Origin: Paractinoplanes ferrugineus
GTDB taxonomy: Bacteria; Actinomycetota; Actinomycetes; Mycobacteriales; Micromonosporaceae
Assembly: GCF_016862195.1 (NCBI RefSeq)
Contig: NZ_BOMM01000038.1
Span: forward strand, 1 to 64,000
Direction: 5' to 3'
DNA length: 64,000 nt
Shown here: one piece after another, positions 27,535 to 37,240 of the stretch
How the letters are laid out: every line of letters starts with the position of its first letter
Position numbering within the stretch: position 1 is the stretch's first letter
Made by a program: the position numbers and the translations under genes
The notes under the pieces: generated by a model
The model's database searches: none
Seen by the model: only the letters and a program-made list of their open reading frames with translations
What the model was told of the DNA's origin: nothing

Positions 27535-30069
27535 TCAGCGCGAACGGGGATTGGTGCGGCGGGTGGGCTCGGCGGTGGTCGGGTCCTCGGGCCACGGGTG
27601 ACGTGGGTAGCGGCCGCGCAACTCGGCCCGGACCTGTGGATAGCCCTGGGCCCAGAAAGATGCCAGATCCCGGGTGACCGCAACCGGCCGGCCGGCCGGG
27701 GACAGCAGATGCAGCAGCACCGGCACCCGGCCGTCGGCCAGTCGCGGCGCGTCCGTCCAGCCGAACGCCTCCTGCACCTTCACCGCGAGCACCGGGGCCT
27801 GGGCGTCCGAATAGTCCACTCGGACCCGCGAACCGCTCGGCACCGGCAACCGCTCCGGTGCCACCTCGTCCAGCCGGCCCGCCACCGACCAGGGGAGCAG
27901 GCGTCGCAGGCCCGCGGCGACGTCGAGTTTGGCCAGGTCGGCGCGGCGCCGTGCGGTTCCCAGGTCCAGCCACTGTTCGGCCCGTTCGGCGAGGGCCTGG
28001 TCGGCGACGTCCGGCCACGGGGCGCCCAGGGCGGCGTACGCGAAAGCCAGCCGCTCGCGCAACTCGACCGCTCCGCGTGACCAGGTCAGCAGCCCGACCC
28101 CGTCCCGGCGTAGGCCCTCCAGCAGGGCCGGTTGCAGGAGCGCCGGGTCGGTGATCCGACGTTCGGTGAGCGTGATCGCGCCCAGCCGCTGGACCTGGCG
28201 GCCCACCACGTCACCGTCCGCCCAGCCGATCTCGGTGGCTTCGTGCCGGAGGGTCGCGGCGGCTTCCCGCGCGGTCGCCTCGTCGAGCGGCGCCGCGGTC
28301 CGGATGCGCGCCGTCCGGGCGCCCGCTGTGCGGTCGGCGGAGGCGATCGCCAGCCAGGTGACGCCGCCCAGAGCACTGCCCGGGCCAAGGTCGGCGGCGG
28401 TGCCGCCGGCCATCAGATAGGACCGCCCACCAGCTTCCCGTACGCGAGCGACCCGCTCCGGATAAGCCAACCCGACAACAAGCCCAGCCGCCAGATCATC
28501 GGGCACCCCGTCCCGCGAAGGCACCCCGTCCCGCGAAGGCGCCTCTGAGAGATCCACTTCGGACATTTCCGAAGAGTCGGAGTCGGAGTCGGGGGAGCGG
28601 TCGAGGGCGGCGGTCAAGCGGCGTACTTCGGACCGCCAAGCCGGGTCGCCGGCCGAGCGGGCCCGCCGCCACGCCGCCACCAGGTCGTCGCCGGTGGCGC
28701 GGTCGTCGTCCAGCAGGGCGATGATCTCGGCCGCCCGGCGGGGGCCGACCAGGTGGGCGCCGTCCAGCAGGGCCCGGCCCAGGCGGGGGTGCAGGCCGGC
28801 GTCGGCCAGGGCTCGGCCGCGCGGCGTGATGCGTCCCTGGTCGTCGACCGCGCCCAGGTCGCGCAGGGTGGCCACGGCGGTCTGCAGCGCACCGCCGGGG
28901 GGTGGGTCGGGCAGGGCCAGGCCGCTGCCGTCGGGGTGGCCCCACAGTGCCAGGTCGAGGGCGAAACCGGTGAGGTCGGCGGCGGCTATCTCGGGTTCGG
29001 GCTGGGCCGGGAGCCGGTCGTGCTGAGCTTGCGACCAGCACCGGTAGACGCGTCCCGGGGCTTCCCGGCCGGCCCGGCCGGCTCGCTGGACGGCGGCCGC
29101 GCGGGACACCGGTACGGTCACGAGGGCCCCCAGTCCGCGGGCGTGATCCATCCGGGGCACTCGGGACAGGCCGGCGTCGACCACGGCTCGTACCCCGGGA
29201 ACGGTCAGGCTGCTCTCCGCCACGGCGGTGGCCAGGACGACCCGGCGGCGGACCGCCGGCCGGAGTGCGGCGTCCTGAACGGAGCCGGGCTGGCGGCCGT
29301 GGAGCGCGATCACGTCGGCGTCGACACCGCCCAGCCGGCCGGCCACGGTGTCGATCTCGCGGGCGCCGGGCAGGAAGACGAGTACGTCGCCGTCGCCGTC
29401 GGCGAGCGCGCGCCGGGTTGTCGCGACCACGTGGTCGAGCAGTCGGGGGTCCACGCGCAGGCCGAGCGGCGGGGTGATCGGGCCGGTCGGCGGGGTCCAC
29501 CGCACGTCGACCGGGAAGAGGCGGGATGCGGCGGCCACCGTCGGCGCGCCGCCGAGCACCGCGGACAGTCGCTGTGAGTCGGCGGTGGCCGAGGTGGCCA
29601 GCAGGCGCAGATCGGGGCGCAGCGCGGCCCGGACCTCGATCAGGAACGCGAGCGCGAGATCGGTGTCGAGGTGCCGTTCGTGGCACTCGTCGAGGACGAC
29701 CACGCTCGTACCGGCCAGTTCCGCGTCCCGTTGCAGGCGGCGGACCAGGACCCCGGTCGTGACGACCTCGACCCGGGTCCGGCGGGAGACGCGGCGCTCA
29801 CCCCGTACCGTAAATCCGATCTGGCCGCCGACCGGCTCGCCCAGCAGGGAGGCCATCCGCCGGGCGGCGGCTCGCGCAGCGAGACGGCGCGGCTCCGCGA
29901 CCACCACCCGGCCCGGCCCGTCGGCCAGGGCGAGCGGGACCAGCGTGGTTTTGCCGGTGCCGGGCGGTGCGACCAGGACCGATGCCCCGTGGCCGGCAAG
30001 CGCCGCGCGAATTTCCGGCAGAAGTGCCCGGATCGGCAGATCGGGTAAAGCCTCGTCGGAAATGAGCAC
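27535..30069 (-). CDS. hrpB: ATP-dependent helicase HrpB
   Basis: 844 aa, the family length. DEAH-type superfamily 2: Walker A APPGTGKTT (34-42), DECH box in VVLDECHERHLD (127-130), SATAD motif III (LLATSATAD), and later QRAGRAGREAPG for motif VI. The C-terminus carries the HrpB-specific domain (TRDLASFWAQGYPQVRAELRGRYPRHPWPEDP). The role in bacteria is unclear; it is a predicted RNA or DNA helicase. GTG at 30069 has AGGAT upstream. About residues 490-525 hold an acidic Ser-rich insert and a doubled SRDGVP coded by an 18-base tandem repeat (28502-28537). Confidence 0.92.
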   Translation of the reverse strand: MLISDEALPDLPIRALLPEIRAALAGHGASVLVAPPGTGKTTLVPLALADGPGRVVVAEPRRLAARAAARRMASLLGEPVGGQIGFTVRGERRVSRRTRVEVVTTGVLVRRLQRDAELAGTSVVVLDECHERHLDTDLALAFLIEVRAALRPDLRLLATSATADSQRLSAVLGGAPTVAAASRLFPVDVRWTPPTGPITPPLGLRVDPRLLDHVVATTRRALADGDGDVLVFLPGAREIDTVAGRLGGVDADVIALHGRQPGSVQDAALRPAVRRRVVLATAVAESSLTVPGVRAVVDAGLSRVPRMDHARGLGALVTVPVSRAAAVQRAGRAGREAPGRVYRCWSQAQHDRLPAQPEPEIAAADLTGFALDLALWGHPDGSGLALPDPPPGGALQTAVATLRDLGAVDDQGRITPRGRALADAGLHPRLGRALLDGAHLVGPRRAAEIIALLDDDRATGDDLVAAWRRARSAGDPAWRSEVRRLTAALDRSPDSDSDSSEMSEVDLSEAPSRDGVPSRDGVPDDLAAGLVVGLAYPERVARVREAGGRSYLMAGGTAADLGPGSALGGVTWLAIASADRTAGARTARIRTAAPLDEATAREAAATLRHEATEIGWADGDVVGRQVQRLGAITLTERRITDPALLQPALLEGLRRDGVGLLTWSRGAVELRERLAFAYAALGAPWPDVADQALAERAEQWLDLGTARRRADLAKLDVAAGLRRLLPWSVAGRLDEVAPERLPVPSGSRVRVDYSDAQAPVLAVKVQEAFGWTDAPRLADGRVPVLLHLLSPAGRPVAVTRDLASFWAQGYPQVRAELRGRYPRHPWPEDPTTAEPTRRTNPRSR

Positions 30070-30217
30070 GGGACCATCCTGACTCAGGCCCGGAAACTGT
30101 CGGACCCCCGTGGCAGGGTGTGTTGCAACGAAGGACGCGTTTGTGAATTCCTGCGCAAAGGTCTGCACCCGCGTGATCCGGCCTGCTTGACTGATCGACA
30201 CCAGGAGGGGGTTGCCG

Positions 30218-30715
30218 ATGGATGCTTTCAACTCGCTCCTGGCCGTTCGCCTCGAGGAGGAACTCCTCGCCTGCTGCGCGGCACCCGCCTGGGGTGCCAC
30301 CGTGGTCGCCAAACGTCCCTATCGGGAGCGATCGGAGATCCTCGCGGTGGCTGACGCGGCCGCTCGTGAGCTGGCCTGGCCCGACGTGCTGGTGGGCCTG
30401 TCGGCCCATCCGCGCATCGGTGAGCGGGCGGCCGGCGATTCGAAAGAGGCCGCCTGGTCGCGGCGTGAGCAGGCGGCAGCGGGGCGCAGTGCCGACGAGT
30501 CCACCAAGGCGGCGCTGGTCGAGGCCAACCGGGCTTACGAGAAACGCTTCGGCCACGTCTTCCTGATCTTCGCGAGCGGGCGCAGCCAGGAGGAGATCCT
30601 GGCCGCGGCGCGTCAACGGCTGGCCAACGACGAGGAGACCGAGCGGATGGTCGTGCGGGACGAGTTGCGCAAGATCGCGCTGCTGCGACTGGAGCGGGTG
30701 CTCGATGCCCTCTGA
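30218..30715 (+). CDS. uraD: OHCU decarboxylase UraD
   Basis: 165 aa. It decarboxylates 2-oxo-4-hydroxy-4-carboxy-5-ureidoimidazoline to S-allantoin, the third step of urate breakdown. The active-site His is in SAHPRIGE, followed by SRREQAA and FLIFASGRS, all typical. ATG at 30218 follows AGGAGGGGG by about seven bases; a TTG lies two codons earlier. It is the first gene of a four-gene operon (uraD, uraH, uricase, 8-oxoguanine deaminase) with short gaps or overlaps, divergent from hrpB. Confidence 0.92.
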   Translation: MDAFNSLLAVRLEEELLACCAAPAWGATVVAKRPYRERSEILAVADAAARELAWPDVLVGLSAHPRIGERAAGDSKEAAWSRREQAAAGRSADESTKAALVEANRAYEKRFGHVFLIFASGRSQEEILAAARQRLANDEETERMVVRDELRKIALLRLERVLDAL

Positions 30716-31067
30716 CGACGGCACCGAGCCGGAATTCCACGCGAAGATCTCGACGCACATCCTCGACACGGCCACCGGCGACCCGGCGCGTGACGTCTAT
30801 GTCCGGCTGGAGCGCCGGGATTCCGAGGGCTGGCGCATGATCGCGGAGGGTCGCACCGACGAGGACGGCCGCCTGCGATACCGCGTTCCGATGCACGAGT
30901 GGCAGGCCGGCGGTTACCGCCTGTTCTTCTACGTCGAGCCCTTCCTCGGTGACGACGGCTTCTTCCCGGAGGTCACCGTGGCGTTCCATGTCCGCGACCC
31001 GGAGCGGAACTATCACGTTCCGCTGCTGCTCAGCCGTTATGGCTACACCACCTACCGAGGGAGCTGA
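30705..31067 (+). CDS. uraH: 5-hydroxyisourate hydrolase UraH
   Basis: 120 aa, transthyretin-like. It hydrolyses 5-hydroxyisourate from uricase to OHCU, the substrate of UraD. STHILDTATGDPA at the N-terminus holds the catalytic His, and the C-terminus ends with the family tetrapeptide YRGS. The enzyme is normally a cytoplasmic tetramer. ATG lies inside the end of uraD (11-base overlap), so the two are made together. Confidence 0.93.
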   Translation: MPSDDGTEPEFHAKISTHILDTATGDPARDVYVRLERRDSEGWRMIAEGRTDEDGRLRYRVPMHEWQAGGYRLFFYVEPFLGDDGFFPEVTVAFHVRDPERNYHVPLLLSRYGYTTYRGS

Positions 31068-31071
31068 CGCC

Positions 31072-31932
31072 GTGGCGATCGTTCTTGGACCCAATCGTTA
31101 CGGCAAGGCCGAGACGCGGCTCGTGCGCGTGTCCCGCGACGGCGACACCCACTCCCTGGCCGACTTCAACGTCGGCATCGCGCTTTCCGGTGACCTGGCC
31201 GCGACTCACCTGACCGGCGACAACTCGGGTGTTCTGCCGACCGACACGATGAAGAACACGGTCTACGCGTTCGCCAAGAAACACGGCGTCGGCGAGCCCG
31301 AGGAGTTCGCCCTGCTGCTGGCCCGGCACTTCGTGGCCACCAACGGCCAGATCGAGTCGGCCCGGGTGAGCATCGAATCGTTCGGCTGGGAGCGGCTCGG
31401 TCCGCACTCGTTCCAGCGCAAAGGTGACTGCACCCGGCTGGCCTCGGTGGTGGTGACCGCCGAGCAGACGCAGGTGGTCTCCGGTCTCACCGGCCTGGTG
31501 CTGCTCAATTCGACGGCGTCGGAGTTCCACGGCTTCCCGCGCGACCGTTACACGACGCTGCCCGAGACCACCGACCGCATTCTGGCCACGGCGGTCGACG
31601 CGAAGTGGCGGCACATGTCGCCGACCGCCGACTTCGCGAAGTCCTTCGCGGGCGTGCTCGAGGCCGTCACCACCGCGTTCGTCAACACCTACAGCTATTC
31701 ATTGCAGCAGACGCTGTTCTCGATGGGCAGCCATGCCCTGCACCAGCGGCCCGAGATCGCCGAGATCCGGCTGGAGCTGCCCAACAAGCACCACTACCTG
31801 GTTGATCTGTCGCTGTTCGACATGGCGAACGACAACGAGGTGTTCATCGCCGGCGACCGCCCTTACGGCCTGATCGAGGGCACCGTCGTCCGCGACGACG
31901 CGCCCCCCGCTCTCGCGGAGTGGTATTTGTGA
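31072..31932 (+). CDS. pucL: Urate oxidase (uricase)
   Basis: 286 aa, cofactor-free uricase of two tunnelling-fold repeats. The catalytic Lys is near the N-terminus in LGPNRYGKAETRL and the Thr is in GVLPTDTMKNTVY. SFGWERLGPHSF and the C-terminal NKHHYLVDL supply other active-site residues. It oxidises urate with O2 to 5-hydroxyisourate and H2O2. GTG at 31072 is preceded by GAGGGAG at about ten bases. It starts four bases after the uraH stop. Confidence 0.94.
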   Translation: MAIVLGPNRYGKAETRLVRVSRDGDTHSLADFNVGIALSGDLAATHLTGDNSGVLPTDTMKNTVYAFAKKHGVGEPEEFALLLARHFVATNGQIESARVSIESFGWERLGPHSFQRKGDCTRLASVVVTAEQTQVVSGLTGLVLLNSTASEFHGFPRDRYTTLPETTDRILATAVDAKWRHMSPTADFAKSFAGVLEAVTTAFVNTYSYSLQQTLFSMGSHALHQRPEIAEIRLELPNKHHYLVDLSLFDMANDNEVFIAGDRPYGLIEGTVVRDDAPPALAEWYL

Positions 31933-33278
31933 TCATCATCGAGAACGTCGCGGTCGCGACCGTCGACACGAGCGACACCTACCACCCCGACGGCCACGTG
32001 GTGGTCGGCGACGACGGGCGGATCGTCGCGGTCGGCGCCGGTCACGCCGGCCGGTTCCACCGCTCGGTGCGGCGGGTCGACGGCACCGGGTGCCTCGTCA
32101 CGCCCGGCCTGGTCAACACCCATCATCATCTCTACCAGTGGGCGACCCGCGGGCTCGCCCTCGACGAGACGCTGTTCGGTTGGCTGACCACTCTCTACCC
32201 GATCTGGGGCCGGCTCGACGCCGAGATCGTCGGGGCCGCCGCGGGCGCCGGGCTCGGCTGGCTCGCCCTGTCCGGCTGCACGACGAGCATGGACCACCAC
32301 TACGTCTTCCCGCGCGGCGGCGGTGACGTGCTCGAGGCCGAGATCGAGGCGGCGCGCCGGATCGGCGTCCGCTTCCACCCGACCCGCGGTTCGATGGACC
32401 TCAGCCAGAAGGACGGCGGCCTGCCGCCCGACAACGTCGTCGAGGACACCGACGAGGCGCTCGCCGCCACCGAGAAGGCGATCGACCGGTGGCACGACCC
32501 GTCGCCCGACGCGATGCTGCAGATCGCGGTCGCTCCCTGTTCGCCGTTCTCGGTGACGGAACGGTTGATGAGCGAGGCCGCCGTGCTGGCCCGCCGCAAG
32601 GGCGTCCGCCTGCACACCCACCTGGCCGAGACCGACGACGAGGAGGACTTCTGCCGCGAGCGGTTCGGCTGCACCCCGGTCGAATACGCGGAACGGCTCG
32701 GCTGGCTTGGCGACGACGTGTGGCTCGCCCACGGCGTGCACCTCGACGATTCGGCGATCGCCAAGCTCGGCGCGACCGGCACCGGCGTGGCGCACTGCCC
32801 GAGTTCCAACGCCCGCCTCGGCGCCGGCATGGCCCGGGTGCGCGAGCTGATCGACCATCGCGTCCCGGTCGGTCTCGGTGTCGACGGTGCCGCCTCGCAG
32901 GAGGTCAGCCATCTCGGGTCGGAGTTGCGGCAGGCGCTCTACACCGCCCGTCAGCGCGGCGGGCCGAAGGCGATGACCGCGGCCGAGGCGCTGCGGCTCG
33001 GCACGATCGGCGGCGCGCGCTGTCTGGGCCGCGACGGCGACCTCGGCTCCCTGGAGAGCGGTAAGCTTGCCGACCTCGTGATGTGGCGCCTCGACGGGCT
33101 GGGTCATGAAGGCATCGACGACAAGCGGGCGGCCCTGGTCTTCGGCCCGCCGGCCACTGTCGAGCTCTCGCTGGTCGGCGGCAAGCCGGTGGTCGAGCGC
33201 GGCGCACTGGTCAACGCCGACGAGGAAGCCCTCACCCGGCAGGCCAGGCGAGCCCACCGCCGCCTGCTCAAGACTTAA
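31929..33278 (+). CDS. 8-oxoguanine deaminase (amidohydrolase)
   Basis: 449 aa, TrzN/AtzB-like amidohydrolase. Metal ligands are in NTHHHLYQW (the HxH pair), RLHTHLAETDDE, and GLGVDGAAS (Asp). HPTRGSMDLSQKDGGLPPD matches the 8-oxoguanine deaminase subgroup. It turns 8-oxoguanine into urate plus ammonia, feeding the uricase just upstream. GTG at 31929 overlaps the uricase stop (GTGA). Earlier GTG codons extend it by three residues. Confidence 0.88.
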   Translation: MIIIENVAVATVDTSDTYHPDGHVVVGDDGRIVAVGAGHAGRFHRSVRRVDGTGCLVTPGLVNTHHHLYQWATRGLALDETLFGWLTTLYPIWGRLDAEIVGAAAGAGLGWLALSGCTTSMDHHYVFPRGGGDVLEAEIEAARRIGVRFHPTRGSMDLSQKDGGLPPDNVVEDTDEALAATEKAIDRWHDPSPDAMLQIAVAPCSPFSVTERLMSEAAVLARRKGVRLHTHLAETDDEEDFCRERFGCTPVEYAERLGWLGDDVWLAHGVHLDDSAIAKLGATGTGVAHCPSSNARLGAGMARVRELIDHRVPVGLGVDGAASQEVSHLGSELRQALYTARQRGGPKAMTAAEALRLGTIGGARCLGRDGDLGSLESGKLADLVMWRLDGLGHEGIDDKRAALVFGPPATVELSLVGGKPVVERGALVNADEEALTRQARRAHRRLLKT

Positions 33279-33452
33279 CGAAGATTTAAGGCGGGGAGCC
33301 CGGAAAAGCGTTATTCAACGTCGATGTCGCGGCCACCAGCGGCATCGGAAAGAGCAATTCATAAGTCTTTCTCCACGCATTGAAAGAAGGTCTCCACCTC
33401 GGCATACTGCCTTTGAATCGAGCCCCCTCGGTCATTGAAAAGGTAGCGATTT

Positions 33453-34907
33453 ATGCCTCTGCATGTTCTCCCTGAGCCCCGCCGTGGGCGCAGCCGTGTC
33501 ATTGCCGCTTCCGCAGTCGTGGCGGTCCTCGGTGCCAGTGGCGTCTACATCGCCACCGCCGACGCCGCCGAGACCGTCGTTCCCGGCCGCCTCCAGGCCG
33601 AGGCCTACTCCGCCCAGTCGGGTGCGCAGCCCGAGAAGACCGGCGACGCCGACGGCGGCCGCAACGTCGGCTGGCTGGCGAGCGGCGACTGGCTGCGTTA
33701 CGACAACGTGCGGGTCGGCACCACGATCCAGGCCCGCATCGCCTCGGACAACACCGCGGGCGGCACGATCGAGCTGCGCGCCGGCTCGGCGACCGGCGCC
33801 CTGCTGGCCTCGATCCCGGTGACGAAGACCGGCGGCTGGCAGAAGTGGACCACCGCGTCAGCCACCGTCAAGCAACCGCCCGCCGACGCCCAGTCGCTGG
33901 TGGCAGTGATGAAAAGCGGCCAGAAGTCGGACTTCGTGAACATCAACTGGTTCACGCTGGGAGCCGCGCCGACGTCGACCCCCGCAACTTCGGCCTCAGC
34001 CTCGGCCACGCCGGTCGTCCCGGCCACGGCCGCGCCGACGACCGCGACGGGCGCCGGCTGGGTCGATGTGGACCAGGCGAAATGGCAGGCGCAGCTGGCC
34101 GAGTTCAAGGCGATGACCCCGCGCCCGATCACCAACGACCCGGTCCGGGTGGCGGAGTTCAACGCCTCCTGCACGGTGAGCCACTCGAAGACCGACGACC
34201 CGATCGTCTTCCCCAACCTGCCCGGCGCGTCCCACATGCACTCGTTCCTCGGTAACGACAGCACCGACGCGAGCACCACCACCGAGACCCTGCTGAAGAA
34301 CGCGGGCTCCAGCTGCAAGCCGTCGGCGGACCAATCCGCCTACTGGATCCCCACGCTCTACGAGAACGGCAAGGCCATCGAGCCCCACGGCGTGACCGTC
34401 TACTACGGCTCGCGCCTCGCCGACACCACCAAGACGGTCCCGTTCCCGCAGGGCTTCCGCATGATCGTCGGTGACGCCAAGCGTCAGGTCGACACCCCCA
34501 AGGGCGCCCCCGGGCAGTTCTGGTGCGGCGGCGTGGGCGGCGAAACCGGCCGCAGCTCCGACGGCAACTGGCCGATCTGCGCCAAGACCGCCGAGCTGAC
34601 CTTCCAGCTGACCTTCCCCGACTGCTGGGACGGCGTGCACCTGGACAGCCCCGACCACAAGTCCCACGTGGGCCCGGCCGACTCCAAGGGCGTCTGCAGC
34701 GGCAAATACCCGGTGGCGATCCCGTCCCTGTCCTTCGTGATCGGCTACCCCACCTCAGGCTCAGCCGCCGGCTTCGAACTGGCCTCCGGCAACGCCAGCT
34801 CCATGCACGGCGACGCCTTCTTCGCCTGGGACAACGCCGCCCTCGGCCACCGGGTGCGCGACTGCATCGTGCAAAAGGCGAAGTGCAACACCAACGGAAC
34901 CTTCTGA
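33453..34907 (+). CDS. Secreted CBM6-DUF1996 protein
   Basis: 484 aa. The signal peptide is about 1-38 (RRGRSRVIAASAVVAVLGASG, cut near ADAAE). A carbohydrate-binding CBM6-type domain follows (about 42-168; RLQAEAYS, NVGWLASGDWLRYDNV, WQKWTT), then a Ser/Thr/Ala/Pro linker (to about 200), then DUF1996 (about 225-480; HMHSFLGN, AYWIPTLYENG, WDGVHLDSPDHKSH). DUF1996 has many His, Cys and Asp residues and is common in fungal and actinomycete secretomes; its activity is unknown to me. The AT-richer 174 bases upstream probably hold its promoter. It is not part of the purine operon by spacing. Confidence 0.85.
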   Translation: MPLHVLPEPRRGRSRVIAASAVVAVLGASGVYIATADAAETVVPGRLQAEAYSAQSGAQPEKTGDADGGRNVGWLASGDWLRYDNVRVGTTIQARIASDNTAGGTIELRAGSATGALLASIPVTKTGGWQKWTTASATVKQPPADAQSLVAVMKSGQKSDFVNINWFTLGAAPTSTPATSASASATPVVPATAAPTTATGAGWVDVDQAKWQAQLAEFKAMTPRPITNDPVRVAEFNASCTVSHSKTDDPIVFPNLPGASHMHSFLGNDSTDASTTTETLLKNAGSSCKPSADQSAYWIPTLYENGKAIEPHGVTVYYGSRLADTTKTVPFPQGFRMIVGDAKRQVDTPKGAPGQFWCGGVGGETGRSSDGNWPICAKTAELTFQLTFPDCWDGVHLDSPDHKSHVGPADSKGVCSGKYPVAIPSLSFVIGYPTSGSAAGFELASGNASSMHGDAFFAWDNAALGHRVRDCIVQKAKCNTNGTF

Positions 34908-34959
34908 CCGTACGCATCCAGGGGCCCCCGACCGCACCAGCCGGCCCCCCGCCTACGGC

Positions 34960-34992
34960 GGCTGCCGCCCGCGACCCGAGCGGGCGGCAGCC
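34960..34992 (+). terminator. GC-rich hairpin, probable terminator without U tract
   Basis: A perfect 13-base stem (GGCTGCCGCCCGC against its complement) encloses a seven-base loop, 53 bases after the DUF1996 gene stop. No T run follows. Stems of this kind often end transcripts in high-GC actinobacteria. Confidence 0.6.
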
Positions 34993-35173
34993 CATAGCGC
35001 GCCTTTCGCGCCGGCACCCACCCACTCGGCCAACCCCCCAAGGCCAAACTCCTTGAGGTGCGGGCGCGGCCAGACGTCCCCACCGCGCCCGCACCTCCCA
35101 CCCCCAGCCGACTCGGCCTAGTACCTCTGGCCACCGCCGGCCCGCCGTCGCGGTGCTGGTCTCCGCCCTCGGT

Positions 35174-35543
35174 TCACCGAGCTGGGCCTCCGGTCCGCCC
35201 GCAGCCCGTCAGCGTGATGGAAGCGCTTCCCGGCCAATCGGGGCTTGCGAGGGTAGCGACCAGGCGGCCGCCGACGAGCCCCGCACTGACGTCTCGGTCG
35301 GCGGAGGCGTCGGCGAAGGTGCTCCGGCCAGTCATGCGGACAATCCGCGAGCGCGTCCCAGTTGTGGCCGGAACAACCGGGGAACGACAGGTCACGCGCG
35401 AAGGCCGGGAAAAGCGATGCCGGGCTGTGCAACTCCCGGCCGCCGAGCCGTACGACCAACCCGCCCCGCTCCTGCAGCCTGGTCACTTCGGTAGTCACCC
35501 ACGGGTCGTCGGTCCGGGTGACGATGCCCACGGCGGCCGGCAT
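35174..35543 (-). pseudogene. Barstar-like gene, frameshifted and deleted
   Basis: The first about 76 codons from 35543 read as a barstar-family (ribonuclease inhibitor) N-terminus: VTRLQERGGLVVRLGGREL, SLFPAFARDLSFPGC, then SGHNWDALADC, the family hallmark. After DWPEHL the frame loses similarity. In the next frame, from about 35300 to 35228, residues VGGRLVATLASPDWPG look like the C-terminal end of such proteins. So a middle part of roughly 50-60 residues is missing and the frame is broken. No matching ribonuclease gene is adjacent. It is probably an immunity or inhibitor relic. Confidence 0.6.
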
Positions 35544-35691
35544 TCGGAAAGAGTGGAGCCCATCCCGCGATCCTTGCCGATCGGAAGACGGCGGACGGGA
35601 CGGGCGGGCTGTGATCTAGTTCGGCGCTGCCGGTGGGGGCCGGCTCCACTACGGTACGAAGGGGGTAGTCGCACCGAGGGGAGTCGAGGCC

Positions 35692-37239
35692 ATGACCGAA
35701 ATTCTGTCCGACGAGGCCCGAGCGTTCGTGGTGGAGTTGAACAGGCGTTTCCGGCCTCGCCGTGACGAGCTGCTGGCGGCGCGGGCGGCGCGGCGGGCGG
35801 AGATCGCGGCTGGGAAGTCGTTGGGGTTCCTGGCCGAGACCGCGGACATCCGAGCGGCTGAGTGGCAGGCTCCGGCGGCGCCGGCGGACCTGACCGATCG
35901 GCGGGTGGAGATCACCGGGCCCACCGAGCGCAAGATGACGATCAACGCGCTCAACTCCGGGGCCAAAGTATGGCTGGCCGACCTCGAGGACGCGAACACG
36001 CCGCATTGGCAGAACGTGATTGACGGGCAGCAGAACCTCTATGCGGCGATCCGGCGCACCATCAGTCTGGCGACCCCGCGGAAGAAGTACGAGCTGAACG
36101 GTGGGCCCTATCCGACGATTGTGATGCGGCCGCGGGGGTGGCACCTCGACGAGCGACACCTTGACGTCGACGGGGAACCGGCGGTGGGGGCGCTCGTCGA
36201 CTTCGGGCTCTATTTCTTCCACAACGCCAAGGAGCTTCTCGAACGGGGCAGCGGACCCTACTTCTATCTGCCGAAAATGGAGTCGCACAGGGAAGCGGCC
36301 CTGTGGAACGACGTCTTCACGTACGCGCAGGAGGCCCTTGGCATTCCGCACGGCACCGTCCGGGCAACCGTTCTCATCGAGACGATCCCGGCGGCGTTCG
36401 AGATGGAGGAGATCCTCTATGCGTTGCGTGACCACATCTCGGGGTTGAACGCCGGGCGCTGGGATTATCTGTTCAGCATCATCAAGTACTTCCGCGACAA
36501 CCCGAACATGATTCTGCCGGACCGGGCGTCGGTCACGATGACCGCTCCGTTCATGCGGGCCTACACGGAACTGCTCGTGTCGACCTGTCACCGCCGTGGC
36601 GCGTTCGCTATGGGCGGTATGGCGGCGTTCATCCCGAGCCGGCGTGACCCGCAGGTCAACGAGGTGGCGCTGGGCAAGGTCCGGGAGGACAAGGAGCGTG
36701 AGGCCGGCGACGGCTTCGACGGCTCGTGGGTGGCGCACCCCGACCTCGTACCGGTCTGCCAGGAGATCTTCGATCGGGTCCTCGGGGACCGGCCGAACCA
36801 GCTGGACCGGCAGCGTCCCGAGGTCCGCGTGGACGCCGCTCAGCTGCTGGCGGTGGCGTCGACCGGGGCCGAGGTGACCGAGGCCGGCCTGCGGGGCAAC
36901 GTGTCGGTGGCGTTGCAGTATCTGGAGGCGTGGCTGCGCGGCAACGGTGCGGTGGCGATCAACAACCTGATGGAGGACGCCGCGACCGCGGAGATCTCCC
37001 GCTCGCAGGTGTGGCAGTGGATCCACAACGAGGTGCGGTTGCCGGACGGCACCGAGATCTCCGCCGAGCTGGTGGGCCGGATCGAGGACGAGGAACTCGT
37101 CAAGATCCGCAAGGCGATCGGGGACGAGGCGTGGGCGGCGAGCCGGTTCGACGACGCCCGCAAGCTTTTCGAGCGGGTGGCGCTGTCCGACGATTTCGCC
37201 GACTTCCTGACGACGGCCGCCTACGACTCGATCGACTGA
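35692..37239 (+). CDS. aceB: Malate synthase A
   Basis: 515 aa, short-form malate synthase. It condenses glyoxylate with acetyl-CoA to malate. [24 protein letters not shown], the catalytic Arg in [25 protein letters not shown] and [22 protein letters not shown] (catalytic Asp) are all present. No isocitrate lyase is near; the surrounding uricase and allantoin genes suggest it serves glyoxylate from purines. ATG at 35692 has GAGGGGA upstream. It is followed after one base by the DUF6986-like gene. Confidence 0.95.
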   Translation: MTEILSDEARAFVVELNRRFRPRRDELLAARAARRAEIAAGKSLGFLAETADIRAAEWQAPAAPADLTDRRVEITGPTERKMTINALNSGAKVWLADLEDANTPHWQNVIDGQQNLYAAIRRTISLATPRKKYELNGGPYPTIVMRPRGWHLDERHLDVDGEPAVGALVDFGLYFFHNAKELLERGSGPYFYLPKMESHREAALWNDVFTYAQEALGIPHGTVRATVLIETIPAAFEMEEILYALRDHISGLNAGRWDYLFSIIKYFRDNPNMILPDRASVTMTAPFMRAYTELLVSTCHRRGAFAMGGMAAFIPSRRDPQVNEVALGKVREDKEREAGDGFDGSWVAHPDLVPVCQEIFDRVLGDRPNQLDRQRPEVRVDAAQLLAVASTGAEVTEAGLRGNVSVALQYLEAWLRGNGAVAINNLMEDAATAEISRSQVWQWIHNEVRLPDGTEISAELVGRIEDEELVKIRKAIGDEAWAASRFDDARKLFERVALSDDFADFLTTAAYDSID

Positions 37240-37240
37240 G

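Larger units (their letters stand above)
34908..35691. other. Long intergenic region with a hairpin and a broken gene
   Basis: 784 bases lie between the DUF1996 gene and aceB. A strong hairpin (34960-34992) and a degraded barstar-like gene (35174-35543) lie in it. The last 150 bases should hold the aceB promoter. I see nothing else. Confidence 0.55.
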
